DNA of 64,000 nucleotides from Vitis vinifera (lineage: Eukaryota; Streptophyta; Magnoliopsida; Vitales; Vitaceae): positions 6,759,501-6,823,500 of the forward strand of contig NC_081822.1 in NCBI RefSeq assembly GCF_030704535.1, given 5' to 3'. The position numbers and the translations under genes are program-made. The notes beneath the pieces were generated by a model. The model was given only the letters and a program-made list of their open reading frames with translations, was not told the origin of the DNA and did not search any database. Of the stretch, positions 24,390 through 35,245 are shown piece by piece (within the stretch, counting starts at the first letter, position 1; every line of letters begins with the position of its first letter).

Positions 24390-25169
24390 TTAAGAAAAAC
24401 ACCCAAAAGGGAGGGTGAATTGAGTTTTTTAAAAATTTTTCAAACACAACAAGTTCAAGCACAATATAAACAAAATAAAGAAATGGAGTTAAAGAATTCA
24501 AACTTGGGTTTTATAGTGGTTTGACGCTTCCTTACCTACATCCACTTTCCTCAATCTCCTAATCGAGTGAGGGTTCCACTAACTTGAAGATTCAACCAAG
24601 CTTCCAATATTCTTACACTTGGATTCCAGCTCCAATGGGTTCTTACACAATCTCTTCAAGATTCAAATATCTTAAAGGTTTTAACACTCAGCTTTTACAA
24701 GAATGAATCCCTTAACCTAGCTTAAGGATAGCTTAAAATATAAGACAAAGCTAGGATGACACACAAGAGTGCACTAAAGGATATACAAGTGACGATTTAA
24801 TGCATTAAGAAAGAAATGAGAGCTTTTTGGTCAAGAACGGATAGGTAGACAATTGAATGCCAATTTTAAAACATTTTGCCTAACGTACATTTGTTAAAAC
24901 TCGGGTTTTAATGAAATCGAAGTTTTAAAGGATAAACCGAGTTTTCTAAGTTGCATGAAACGGTATGAAAATCCTAAATGTACTCATGCATTCATCTTAC
25001 ATTTGTTTCCTATGATCACAAGTCTTCCAAAAGTCTCGATCTTGTATCCATTTGGTCATTTGATGAATTTTCGGGTTTATGCTTGAGATTCTTAACTATT
25101 AAACCAATTGGTCACTTAACCATGGTTTGTCATCATCAAAACCCGATTAGGAAAACCATTGGGCTAACA
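24390..25169 (-). mobile_element. Degenerate LTR of a Ty1/copia-like element
   Basis: Read on the minus strand, the block starts TGTTAGCCCAATGG (from 25169). A TTTTGATGATGACAAACCATGG phrase follows, the classic beginning of Maximus/SIRE-type copia LTRs. Towards 24400 it contains ATTCACCCTCCC, typical of their 3' ends. Just upstream on that strand (25170-25235) is GAGGGGGAGATT plus TGTCATCAT, like the purine tract and spacer that precede a 3' LTR. The exact lower boundary is uncertain. Confidence 0.5.
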
Positions 25170-25484
25170 ATCTCTCAATTTTTTATGATGACAAACATTG
25201 GTTATCTATGAGAAAAAAAAATCTCCCCCTCAAACCAATCATGGATCAAACAATCAATTTTCAATAGGAAACAAATGTAAAACATGAAAATTTGAATAGG
25301 AAACAATGGATCATGAAAATAACATATCATATATATATGGTAATATCACATGTACACAAAAACATAACATATATGCTAATCAAGATAGATATGACAATGA
25401 TATGCATGAGAGTCTCCTAGATCTTAGATATTTCTCCTCCTTTGGCAACATAAAAAAGAGACTGAAGGGGAACTTTAGATAAAC

Positions 25485-26144
25485 TCAAGGCTGAGGAGGT
25501 GGAAGTGGAAACACGGAGCAGAGGTAAGCCATTATCTCTTCATGCTGACTCTCTTGGCGACTCTCAATGTGCTTAATACTCTGCTGGAGATGCTCGAATA
25601 TAGCCTGCTGCTGATCCATACGCTCCTCTATATGCTCAAATCTCTGCTGGAAGTGCTCAAACTGAGAAGTGAAGCCAGTTTGATACTGATCTATGTGATC
25701 CTCCATGGAATAGAATTGAGTATCACTGACTAAGGCAAGCTCCTCCATATGAGTCCCAAGCGAGCTAATCTGAGCTGATAAATCCATCCAAGGCGCATGA
25801 TCAAGAGCGTGAGGTGCTTGAAATGGTATCTTTGTGTGAGGAAGCTCGGTGAATGATGATTGAGAGGATGGTCCCGCTGTGTAAGACGGCTCAGTCATCA
25901 TAGGCTTTGAGAAAGTGACCTTAAAATGAATACCTTCTAATTGAGGTAGAGGAGGAATGTCAAGCTCGGGCTCTCTCTGCTCAAAATCCCTCTGAGGGTC
26001 TAACCCACCCTTCATCTCTCTGATCTCGGCCTCCTCCTTTACTCCGGGATGCATCTGTCCCTGTCCTCGAGCTTGTACCGGAGGTCGCTCAGCTCTCCTA
26101 ATCCAGGAGCCATCGAGGGCCTTCTCGAACTTCATCCGCCCCAA
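25485..26144 (-). CDS. Retroelement-associated ORF, truncated at its N-terminus
   Basis: A 219-residue open frame starts at an internal Met; the frame extends a few codons further upstream (SYDTYDEQSLGR) before a stop. The protein has a charged N-terminal third and a Pro-rich centre. Next comes a long region of heptad-like Gln/His/Glu repeats (EHFQQRFEHIEERMDQQQ and relatives, about residues 140-205) that should form a coiled coil. It ends in a Pro-Pro-Pro-Gln-Pro tail. The minus-strand DNA after it carries GCCAAAGGAGGAGAAAT, as seen in copia-type elements. From memory, similar ORFs recur in grape retroelements. It is not a host gene. Its N-terminal part appears to be lost at the junction near 26165. 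Confidence 0.55.
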   Translation of the reverse strand: MGRMKFEKALDGSWIRRAERPPVQARGQGQMHPGVKEEAEIREMKGGLDPQRDFEQREPELDIPPLPQLEGIHFKVTFSKPMMTEPSYTAGPSSQSSFTELPHTKIPFQAPHALDHAPWMDLSAQISSLGTHMEELALVSDTQFYSMEDHIDQYQTGFTSQFEHFQQRFEHIEERMDQQQAIFEHLQQSIKHIESRQESQHEEIMAYLCSVFPLPPPQP

Positions 26145-26169
26145 GGACTGCTCATCGTAAGTATCATAA

Positions 26170-26707
26170 CTAGTAGGGGCCTAGTTTTTCTTATACATTT
26201 GAGCCTAAAGTTTTGTACTAGGATTTTGTGAGAATATTTTCTATATTTATTGGTAAATCTTTGAAAATAAAAATCTAAGTGTGAGGTATAATTTAGGGAG
26301 TCTCAAGTGTGGGGTATCACTTGAAAATTTGTTCAAGAGCAAAATATCTCTTAGAAATTGTAAAGGATGCTTGAAGCCAAAAGTCCAATAAGGTTGATTT
26401 GAACCATAATCCAATTGTATTACTTGAAAGTTTGGGTTGGAAACCTTAAATTAATGAAACCTCAAGCTTGGGATTGAAGTTAAAGGAGAGTGAACGTAAG
26501 TCGGGTTGTGTTAAACCACTATAAAAATCTTGTATTTGCATTATTTTTTCCCTATTCTCTTACTTTATATGCAATTGTTTTATTATATATTTGCATATAA
26601 TTGTCTTTTGCATTCACATAATTTAAATTTATAAAAAAAGACTATCACCCTATTCACCCCCTTCTAAGGTGATTATCTTAGGTTAGATTAGCCTAATTTT
26701 TCTAACA
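26170..26707 (+). mobile_element. Second LTR-like fragment, opposite orientation
   Basis: The plus strand ends TTTTTCTAACA at 26707. About 50 bases before that is CTATTCACCCCCTTC, typical of the 3' end of copia LTRs. Further in, CACTATAAAAATC resembles, in reverse, the TTATAGTGGTTTGAC phrase of the LTR at 24390-25169. The two LTR-like blocks therefore face opposite ways around the ORF, so they are not the two ends of one intact element. Confidence 0.4.
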
Positions 26708-29450
26708 GGTTTTATCTTCATCAATTTAAAAAAAAATTACAATTCATCAATTTAATTTTTTTTTTTACAATATGTGCATTTCTTTTATAACTCAAATAAT
26801 TATTTCTTGGAATACCCTTTTACTTTATCATATTAAATAAAATTATTAAAAAATTTAATTTATCCTTTTAATTTGATAAAAAATATCTTATAAATAAATA
26901 TATTGTAAAGTTTTTATCATTAATATGAGATACAAATCATTGTGAAAAATTTCTCTAGGATCTCAAGTGATAAATAAAATCTTTTTAATTCCCTAATTAA
27001 TAATAATTTTATATTCTGATTATATAAATCCATTCATCTTCTCATCTAGTTTTAATAAAATTGAATAAAATTTTCTTAATTGACATCAACAATAAAATAA
27101 AAAAATTAAAATATAATTAAAACTAAAATACTTAAAAATTAAATACAATTAAAACCAAAAAGCATAAAAATTTTAAAAAATAAAATATTCAATTCTCATT
27201 ATATTTCCAACACTTTGTCAATATTTATATTTTCTACTAGTGAAATAAAAGTTAATATTTTATTTTATATTTTTAACTTCAATTTTTTTTTTTAAATTTT
27301 ACTTTTATTTTAATTTTTAAAATTTCTTATTTTATTGATCCCAAATCAATTTTCACGATATAAAAAAAAATTTTAGTTGATATTATTAACGTGACAAGTA
27401 AAAAGGTATTCTAGGAAATAATTGTTTGATTTATGAAAAAAAATATATGTATTTTAAAATATTTTTAAATGGAGGAAGATAGATCTAAAATTTGAAATTC
27501 TTTTTGCTTAATTATTTTATGTTAGTGAGTGAAAACCCATTTTTGCTTATTTTATTTGAGATTTAATTTCTAAAATTTTATTACAAAAAGTGACAACTTT
27601 TTGTTGTTGATATTAATTTGTTTAAATAATAAAATTTATTAAAAATTATATTTATAATTTATCTTATTAAGTTAATTTTAACTTGTAAAATATTAAAAAT
27701 TCATTAATTTTTTTATATGTCATCAAATTTGGAATAAATTTATATTTTTAATATTTAAAAAAAACATTCAAAATTAAATAAAATTAAAAGGATAAATATG
27801 AAAAAAAAATTAAGACTGAAATGTTGTAATTTTTAAAAATAAGATTAATGATATAAATATGAAAAATAATTTAAAATAAAAGTATAGTTTAAAATAAAAG
27901 ACAATATAAATTTAATATAAAAGATATATTAATAAAAAAATAAAAAAACACGAAATGCCTTTTTAAAAACACAAGCTGGGCATTGGACCAACTTGGGATC
28001 AAGATTAGACCGAATTTTGACCCTTATCTAATTTATTTTTTTTTTGACCGTTAGATCATGTTTACAAAACACGGGTGCAAATCTAGCCATTGGATCACTC
28101 GGTCCAAATCCAGGCTATTGGCATATGGTCAAATCTCTTCCTATTTTTTCCTAAATCGTCATGCAAGCTTCAAGAGATTTACCAATACATTGCCAATTTA
28201 TCAGCCATTTTTTTGAAAAATCGCTCATTCAAAATTTTTGCCGTGTTTCATGTTGCTTCCCGAAGACACACTATACATCTCCAATATATTGTCAATATAT
28301 ATTTAAATTTTCATACTTGGCTAAAAATTAGTACTCTTTTAAAGAAGAGTTTTGAACGTGATAGAAGAGATGTTTTTTCAATTCAATGTCATTATTCTCT
28401 TATTAATAAATGCAATGAAGCTTTTCAATTTATAAAAAATAAGTTTTGGCATTCAAAAAAACACAAAACACCCTAGATTGAAAGAATTCCAATTTCATCG
28501 ATTGACTAGGACCATTGGGGTCTCTAAGCTTAGCTAAATGTTTGACCAACCCTTGATCAATTGACCTAAAACCTCAATTGGCTATATCCTTGGTAATGGA
28601 AGAGAGAGAAGAAAATTTGGACACCTTTAACTGATTGATTCAATTCTCTAATCGATTCAAGTTACCTTTATATAGTTGCGTCTAAAAGTGCATAAAACTT
28701 TCAAATATGAGGTTTGAATATTAGAAAACATGTATGACTTTTCTTAAAACCTTTTAAAATTAACTTAGAAACAAAAATTCATCGAAGTTTATGATAAAAA
28801 TATCGTTTTTAAGCTTAACTGATGATGAAAATTGGTTTTTAAGTGCATGAGAAAAGTTTTAGATCAAAGTGCAAAATTAAATACCATCTTACCAATTTTC
28901 TAAAGTACTTTAAGTTTTGAAAAAATTCAAATCTTCGACTTTCTTTCAAAGTTGCTTGAATTTTCTTTTAAAATTTTTTATTTAAACTTGAAAATTTAAC
29001 TTGATTGATCTTGTTAATTACATTAACCTTATTTGATAATCATAGAAGGTTGATTGGGAGAATACACTGGCTAACTAATACACAAGAAGTTAAAGAAATC
29101 AAGGTGGGTGTCTTTGTACAAGATTCAAAGGACATAATCTATAGGACCATGTTGGTACATTTGGATTTTGTCGTAAAATAAAATTTTAGCCAATAAATTA
29201 GTTTTAATTATTTTACTTTTAAATTTAATTCAACTTATCATTTATTGTTTTATATAAAATAATTTTAATATATGTATTATTACTTATTTTATCATTTTTT
29301 TTAAAAATTTTAAAGATGTTGTTACGAGTTTTGATGAATTTTCATCATAAAGATAAATTTTGATTAAATTTTTATTCTATATTTTTTGATATTTTTGTAA
29401 AGTTTAATTATTGGTATTAGCACAGTTTTGATATTTGAATATGTGATTCC
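26708..29450. other. AT-rich transposon graveyard, no gene
   Basis: Sequence to about 27950 is nearly pure A/T with no ORF. At 27960-28300 there is a block with GCCATTGGATCA-type phrases, like the interior of the hAT-like element at 1767-2945. At 28480-29150 LTR-like sequence with ATTGATTCAATTC and AATCGATTCAAG words follows. The ORF at 28090-28476 is a by-product of low stop density and has no family features. Confidence 0.45.
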
Positions 29451-30875
29451 GACTTTCTTTTAAATGTATTTTGAAATTTTATGTGTTTTTTTTTTTGGTA
29501 TGAAATTTCTGGAAATTGAGAAGATGTTTATAAGATAAGACATATATTTTTATATAGCCATGTAAAATTTGAAGTAATTTTTAAAGGAGTTACACATTAG
29601 AAGGATAATAAAATCAGGTTGCAGTTTCTAAGAGATATATAAATTATAGATGCATGACGTTTTGAAAGGCAACGGTGGGAGGGATTTATTGAAAAAGCGC
29701 TAAACTTTTATATTAAGGTAGAAAGCTTATATAGATTTGGTGGTAGGGTCTGCCAGTCATAGCCCTTATTTTTAGATGGTAATTAATATGGTGCGAAATC
29801 AGGATTTCTTGTATGTCGCCAAAATTGACTGCTAATTGTTGGAAATGGTCATGGTCCAGAGTTGCATCTTCGCTTCATAAATTTCGCTCAATCCCTTCAT
29901 ATTATCTTGAATTAATAGAATCGTAATCTTATCGCTAACTGCGAAAATTTCCAAAAAAGGGGAATTCCTGCCAACCCAACCCCACCACTCCTGTGTGCTT
30001 TCAGATTTCCCTCGAGTCGGATCTGGGCCAACTTCGAGCTGGCTTTCAACCCATTTTTTAAAAATTTGTTTGGATGGAACGACAGCTTTGATTATTATTG
30101 TTATTATTTAGTTTAGTGGCTGATGCGATGAGATGAGCAGGAGGAAGTGGGGCCTATCTGGCTCACGGGTACAAGCTGTCGCATCAGTATCTTAGATCGG
30201 ACGGTGCAAGATGAGCCCCATGGGAGAATGAGGCTGGGTAATTAGTTAAGTAAAACAAAAAGGAAATATGAAAATGAAAAGGTGGAGCCGAGGCTAGGTA
30301 GGGAAGTTGGTGAGGTAAGGTGGATCTCAGATGCCGTCAACTTCGGTCCGACTGGCATTAAGACAGCCTGTACACAGCTGTAGTCCAACCAGCGTGCAAC
30401 TAATGCCTCCTAACCCTCTCTTTCTCTCTCCGTACCCCTTAGAGTGAGAAGAAAGTTTTTCAGAGTGGGGAAGAGAGAGAGAGAGTGTTTTCGGTTACCA
30501 AAAGAGACATCCTTCCATCCATCCATCCGCTCTACATAAAACGACTTTGGAATTTACGAGCAGAGGAAGGGAGTGGGAGACAGGAGAGCCTAGAGAGCAG
30601 ATGGAGATAGAGGTGGATGGTGGCAGTGCGCAATGCGCACCAGTTCATCCATTATCGGCGCTCGCATCCCTATGGAACCTTGCCCACCTATGCCAGCCTG
30701 TTGCAGCCTAGGATATTTAGGTGTACTATACGCATCCCAGGCGCATTTTGTTTGTGCTACGCCACATGTTCTTGACACTTCCTTAAACCTTATACCCCTC
30801 CTTTCTCTCTCCTGGTGTATCTCACATACAATCGACTGCTGTTGACCGGTCGCCGGAGGGAGTGGGAGTGCTCCA
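29451..30875 (+). promoter_or_regulatory. Upstream region and 5' leader of the DUF1005 gene
   Basis: Composition shifts from AT-rich to balanced near 29900. A CT-rich tract (30415-30435), a GA run (30474-30486), CATC tandem units (30508-30528) and a weak TATA-like TACATAAAAC (30532-30541) precede the start. CT/GA tracts and Y-patches of this kind are common in plant core promoters. The open frames on both strands over 30590-31267 are shadows. Confidence 0.4.
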
Positions 30876-32874
30876 ATGGATCCCTGTCCTTTCGTGCGCC
30901 TTCTCGTCGGGAATCTTGCTCTCAAGGTTCCGGTTGCCTCCAAACCTGCTCGCTCCGTCGTGCATCCTTCTTCCTCCCCTTGCTTCTGCAAAATAAAACT
31001 AAAGAACTTTCCTCTTCAAACCGCTGTCGTCCCCTTCATTCCTCCGGAGAATCAGTTCCCGGACGGTCAGGTCCAAACTCTAGCTGCCAGCTTTCATTTG
31101 AGCAAGGCCGATCTGGAGAAACTCGCCGCCAAATCCATCTTCGCGGGGAAACTTTGCCTGAAGATTGCGGTATACACTGGGCGGAGAGGGACTACTTGCG
31201 GTGTAAATTCTGGGAGACTATTGGGGAGAGTTACAGTTCCGTTGGATCTGGCGGGAACAGAAACTAGGCCTTGTGTGTTTCACAATGGGTGGATTTCGGT
31301 TGGAAAGGGCACCAAGGGTTCGTCTGCGCAGTTCCATTTGAATGTAAAATCCGAGCCCGATCCCAGATTCGTATTTCAGTTCGATGGAGAACCCGAATGC
31401 AACCCACAAGTCTTTCAGATTCAAGGGAGCATTCGACAACCCGTGTTTACTTGCAAGTTCAGTTTCAGGAACACCGGAGGCCCAAATCAGAGATCCAGGT
31501 TAGTTAATCTCAGTCTGGTGGTTGAGAAAATGTAGAAAATTTTGCGTGAATCTTGCACCTTTTGCTTTGATATCGGGATAGGAAGAATTCGAGTCAACCA
31601 AGTCTGAAATGTGCCCATTTTTGTTATGCGTTTAATTTTTCAGAAGCAAAGACAACATAATATGAAGACTTTCTTGGCCACCAAACAAGAACTAGGATAT
31701 CATTCATTTAATTCCTTTTTGACCGTTTTAATTAGCAATTCGTCCCTCGGCTGTTTAAACGATGGATCGAATCTCTTTCCTTACCCGTTTTATGTCTAAA
31801 AATTAAATGTCTGAAGAGTAAAGCTCTGCCGGCCATTCTCTTTAGTCGAAGGTGGTTCGTTTCACTTTACTCCTTTGAAACGAAATATAAAGCTAAAGTG
31901 GCGCGGATTATATTTGTAATTGTAAACGTAACGTCTTCGTTGTAAGTGCCGCAAAGATGAAGGCAGAACTGTGTACGGTGTCGGCACTTTTCACTTTGGT
32001 CGATTTAGGAGGATTTGATTCAAATTTTAAGGAATCAAAGCGTTCGATTTTCGAACTATCAGAAAGCTTTACGAAAGCTATGGGGTTACTTTTCGAGTAT
32101 TTGTTCTTTGCTTGTCACAACTAATTTGTTTCATTCCTTGCCTTGCCTTGCAGATCATTACAGTCCGAAACCATTAGTTCAAGGACCTGGTTGAGTTCAT
32201 TCGGCAGCGAGAGGGAAAGGCCCGGAAGGGAGCGTAAGGGATGGTCCATCACGGTTCACGACCTCTCTGGCTCTCCAGTAGCCGCTGCTTCAATGGTTAC
32301 ACCCTTTGTAGCCTCACCTGGTTCTGACCGAGTCAGCCGATCGAACCCTGGTTCTTGGCTCATTCTGCGTCCCGGGGATGGAACATGGAAGCCCTGGGGA
32401 CGCCTTGAGGCCTGGCGCGAGCGAGGTTCCAGTGACGGGCTGGGTTACAGGTTCGAATTAATTCCAGATACTAATGGAGGAATGGGTGCGGCAGGCATAG
32501 TTTTATCGGAGTCTACTCTTGGTAGCAACAAGGGCGGGAAATTCGTAATAGACTTGGGCGGTGGGAGCAACGGACGTGCGACTCCTGGTAGCGCAACGTC
32601 GCCGGCTTGCAGCCCTAGAAGCAGCGGAGATTTCGGGTACGGGTTGTGGCCATACTGCAGCTACAGAGGGTTTGTGATGTCTGCGACGGTTGAAGGTGAG
32701 GGAAAATGCAGTAAGCCATCAGTGGAGATCAGTGTGCAGCACGTGAACTGCACAGAAGATGCAGCTGCATTCGTGGCGCTGGCCGCAGCCGTTGATCTTA
32801 GCATGGATGCTTGCAGGCTTTTCTCTCACAAGCTCAGAAAGGAGTTGTGCCAGCACCAGGATTTGCTAGGCTGA
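30876..32874 (+). CDS. DUF1005 family protein (ASG1-like)
   Basis: Two exons (30876-31498 and 32154-32874) join across a split Arg codon to give 447 residues, normal for this plant-specific family. The protein starts MDPCPFVRLLVGNLAL and contains FPLQTAVVPFIP, the GRVTVPLDLAGTE segment and DPRFVFQFDGEPECNPQVFQ. It continues with QPVFTCKFS, KGWSITVHDLSGSPVAAASM, NPGSWLILRPGDGTW and WGRLEAWRERG, and ends in the VNCTEDAAAFVALAAAVDLSMDACRLF block. All are family landmarks. Members include the abiotic-stress-induced ASG1 proteins of Arabidopsis and potato; the biochemical role is unknown. No signal peptide or membrane segment is seen. The exons are clearly more GC-rich than the flanks. Confidence 0.93.
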
Positions 32875-35245
32875 TTCAGAGTTGTTTGTTCTGATGGCTT
32901 TTTTTTTTCTTCCAACCGTTTTTTAAGTGGATTTTTTTTTATTTCCATCCTCGTGAGAGTTATTACTACTAACAAATCACTAGAGACTGTACAGCCGGTG
33001 GGGGGAGAGATTGACAGGGCACGCTTTGTTTTTATTTGTGTGGCTTGTGTTCATTTTTATTTTTATTTTTGGGTTCTAATATTGTAGTCGCTGACTCAAT
33101 ATTTTAAATTTTAGATGTAAGAAGAGGATTGTTATTATGGTTTGTCAATTTATTAGTTGGCATCTGGAGGCCTCGTTCATTATCCTTGTTCTCCATTATG
33201 TTTTCAATATGCAGTGGAATCTACAACACTCACAAGGAAAAAGCGGGGGTTGTTGAGCGAGCACGTCGGACCTGATCGCAGCAGATACCTGTGTTTTACT
33301 TAATTACGATAAATGTGGATGATAGCTGTAATGCGCTATGGGGGACCTTGAATTTAGCGTGGGTTGCATAGAATCAAGCATCATTAAAGTGCTGAGCATG
33401 TGTAATTAAATAAGGGATTAGCTGACTTCCAAACTAAAAAGAGTGCTTTTTGAACATGGATTTTAGGTGTGTTTGGCAACAAGATCGGATCCTCATCTGT
33501 GCACGAGCAAACTTAGGAAATTAAAAAAAACCAACAAAAAAAGTTATGGTAATAGCCTGGTGGGTATGTGTTGTAGGTTGTGCGTGCGCTGAGCGGCGGT
33601 CCCCTCCCCTGCTCCTAGCTTTGTTGTCGTGCATAAGGAGGGTTATTGAGAGGCCCAAGTGGTTACTGACTTTCTGACAAGGAAAATAATAGTAAAAACA
33701 AAGTGTGGGGTTGTCAAAATCAGAAGGTGAGAGACGAGTCAGTAAGGCATGTGGGTGTGTGGTGGGGGGATGGGATTGGACAATGGCTGTACGAGCGTGT
33801 GACAGGGAGAGGTAAAATTTTACAGTTGAAACAGTTGAGAGGTCACACGCAGTTGAGTGTTGAGCAGAGGTTGTGGCCTTGTGGGCAGTGGGGTTGGCGC
33901 TGCGTCGGAACTCGCGGTCAGGAGCCACTTACCTTGCTGTGGGTCTTACAAGGCATGTCTCAGCTTTTATTGGAAAGTGGAAACTGCAGTGGTATGGGCC
34001 TCCACAGCTTCTCTTTTTCCAGGTGCCACCTCCCAATAATATTATTTATCAACATTACCTTCTCATTCAGCGTCTTAGATTTGATACAGTTTTACTCAAC
34101 CTATATAATTTGTACTTACTGTTCCCATAAGATTTCATATTTAAAGGAAGTGCAAAAATTTCTCCCACGACCTCAACTTAAATCTAATCTCTCTCGTCAA
34201 TTCATCTCTTTATCTAACCACGTTATAATCTTGTCAAAATCGGTTAGCTTAGCCATCAGTGGCATTGACTATTATTAATAGTATAAATTAGAAGGTTAAG
34301 AGTTTATTTTCATTGAATTTGTATATTAATTTGATTATTTTTATTTTTTATCTTAGTCATACTAGCAATTTTTTATGTTTTAATTCTACATCTTTATATA
34401 AAGTATTTTATAAATAATTTGTATATAAGGGGTGTCAGATGAGGTGAGAGGCACATGGTACTTGGGGGCTGTGCCAATGCTTCAATTGCTGGGATTGATA
34501 ACGAATGGTTTCTGTACTGTAAAAGAAATATATATGGCTGTTGAGAGAGAGCGCGGAGGAGTGCAGAATCACGGGTGGGAAAGACCAGGGCGTCCAGGCT
34601 TCTTAATGACCTGTGCTCCAGCCTCCATCTACAGGGCCATGCCTGTTCTGAGGAGTAAGGTCTCACCACATATGGACCCACTTCCAGATTTAGGGTTGGG
34701 GTGGGACCCTGGAATTGTAATCGGAGTTCAAGGAAAGCACAAAGCTTCTTTGCCCATTCCACGCATTTTCATTTTTCAACATTTTCTTCTCATATTTTAC
34801 AACGATCGCAGCTTTATTCCCCTTTCCCATCTAAACCTTTGGGAATCAGATTACCGTGTGATGACGCTGAAAAGTAAACTCTATCGGGTCCTAACTCCTG
34901 AGTTAATTAATTAAATTAGGCTCAACAAATACTGACAAGTGGTGAGTGTATTTTGTGGTCCTCCTAATAATGAATTGGCAACCACTGCAGTGTACCACGT
35001 GTCTAACTCTCTCACTAACGTTTTTTAATTTTTATTGAAGCATCAATTTATTATATTTCAAAAGCAATGTCGTCACTTGCCAGTTGTCAAATGAAGGCAA
35101 ACCATTCCGATTATTTCTACATATTTTTATTTATGAGGGCACAAAACAAATTGTGGTGATGCAAAAATCCAAAACGACGTAGTTTCGTAGCAGTTGCCTA
35201 CCTGACCTTACAGACTACACTGAAGGAAGAGGAGGGGAAGGGAAA
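32875..35245. other. Intergenic between DUF1005 and ERG28 genes
   Basis: The first few hundred bases are the probable 3' UTR of the DUF1005 gene (T-runs near 32895 and 32925). Open frames at 33521-34278 and 34394-34914 occur on both strands in phase with one another's shadows and lack any family signal. Just upstream of ERG28 there is an AAAACGACGTAGTTT near-palindrome (35171-35185). Confidence 0.4.
35171..35185. promoter_or_regulatory. AAACGACG-type near-palindrome upstream of ERG28
   Basis: AAAACGACGTAGTTT lies about 60 bases before the ERG28 start codon. Related sequences occur near 8820, 41576 and 53571. Position suggests a promoter element; the binding factor is unknown. Confidence 0.35.

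Noticed and set aside
28090-28476. 128-residue ORF
   Set aside because: It is in repeat-like DNA and lacks recognisable protein features.
30590-30991. 133-residue minus-strand ORF
   Set aside because: It is antisense to the DUF1005 leader and first exon.
33703-34278. 191-residue ORF
   Set aside because: Overlapping frames on both strands, no family signal, and the C-terminal part runs into AT-rich intergenic DNA.
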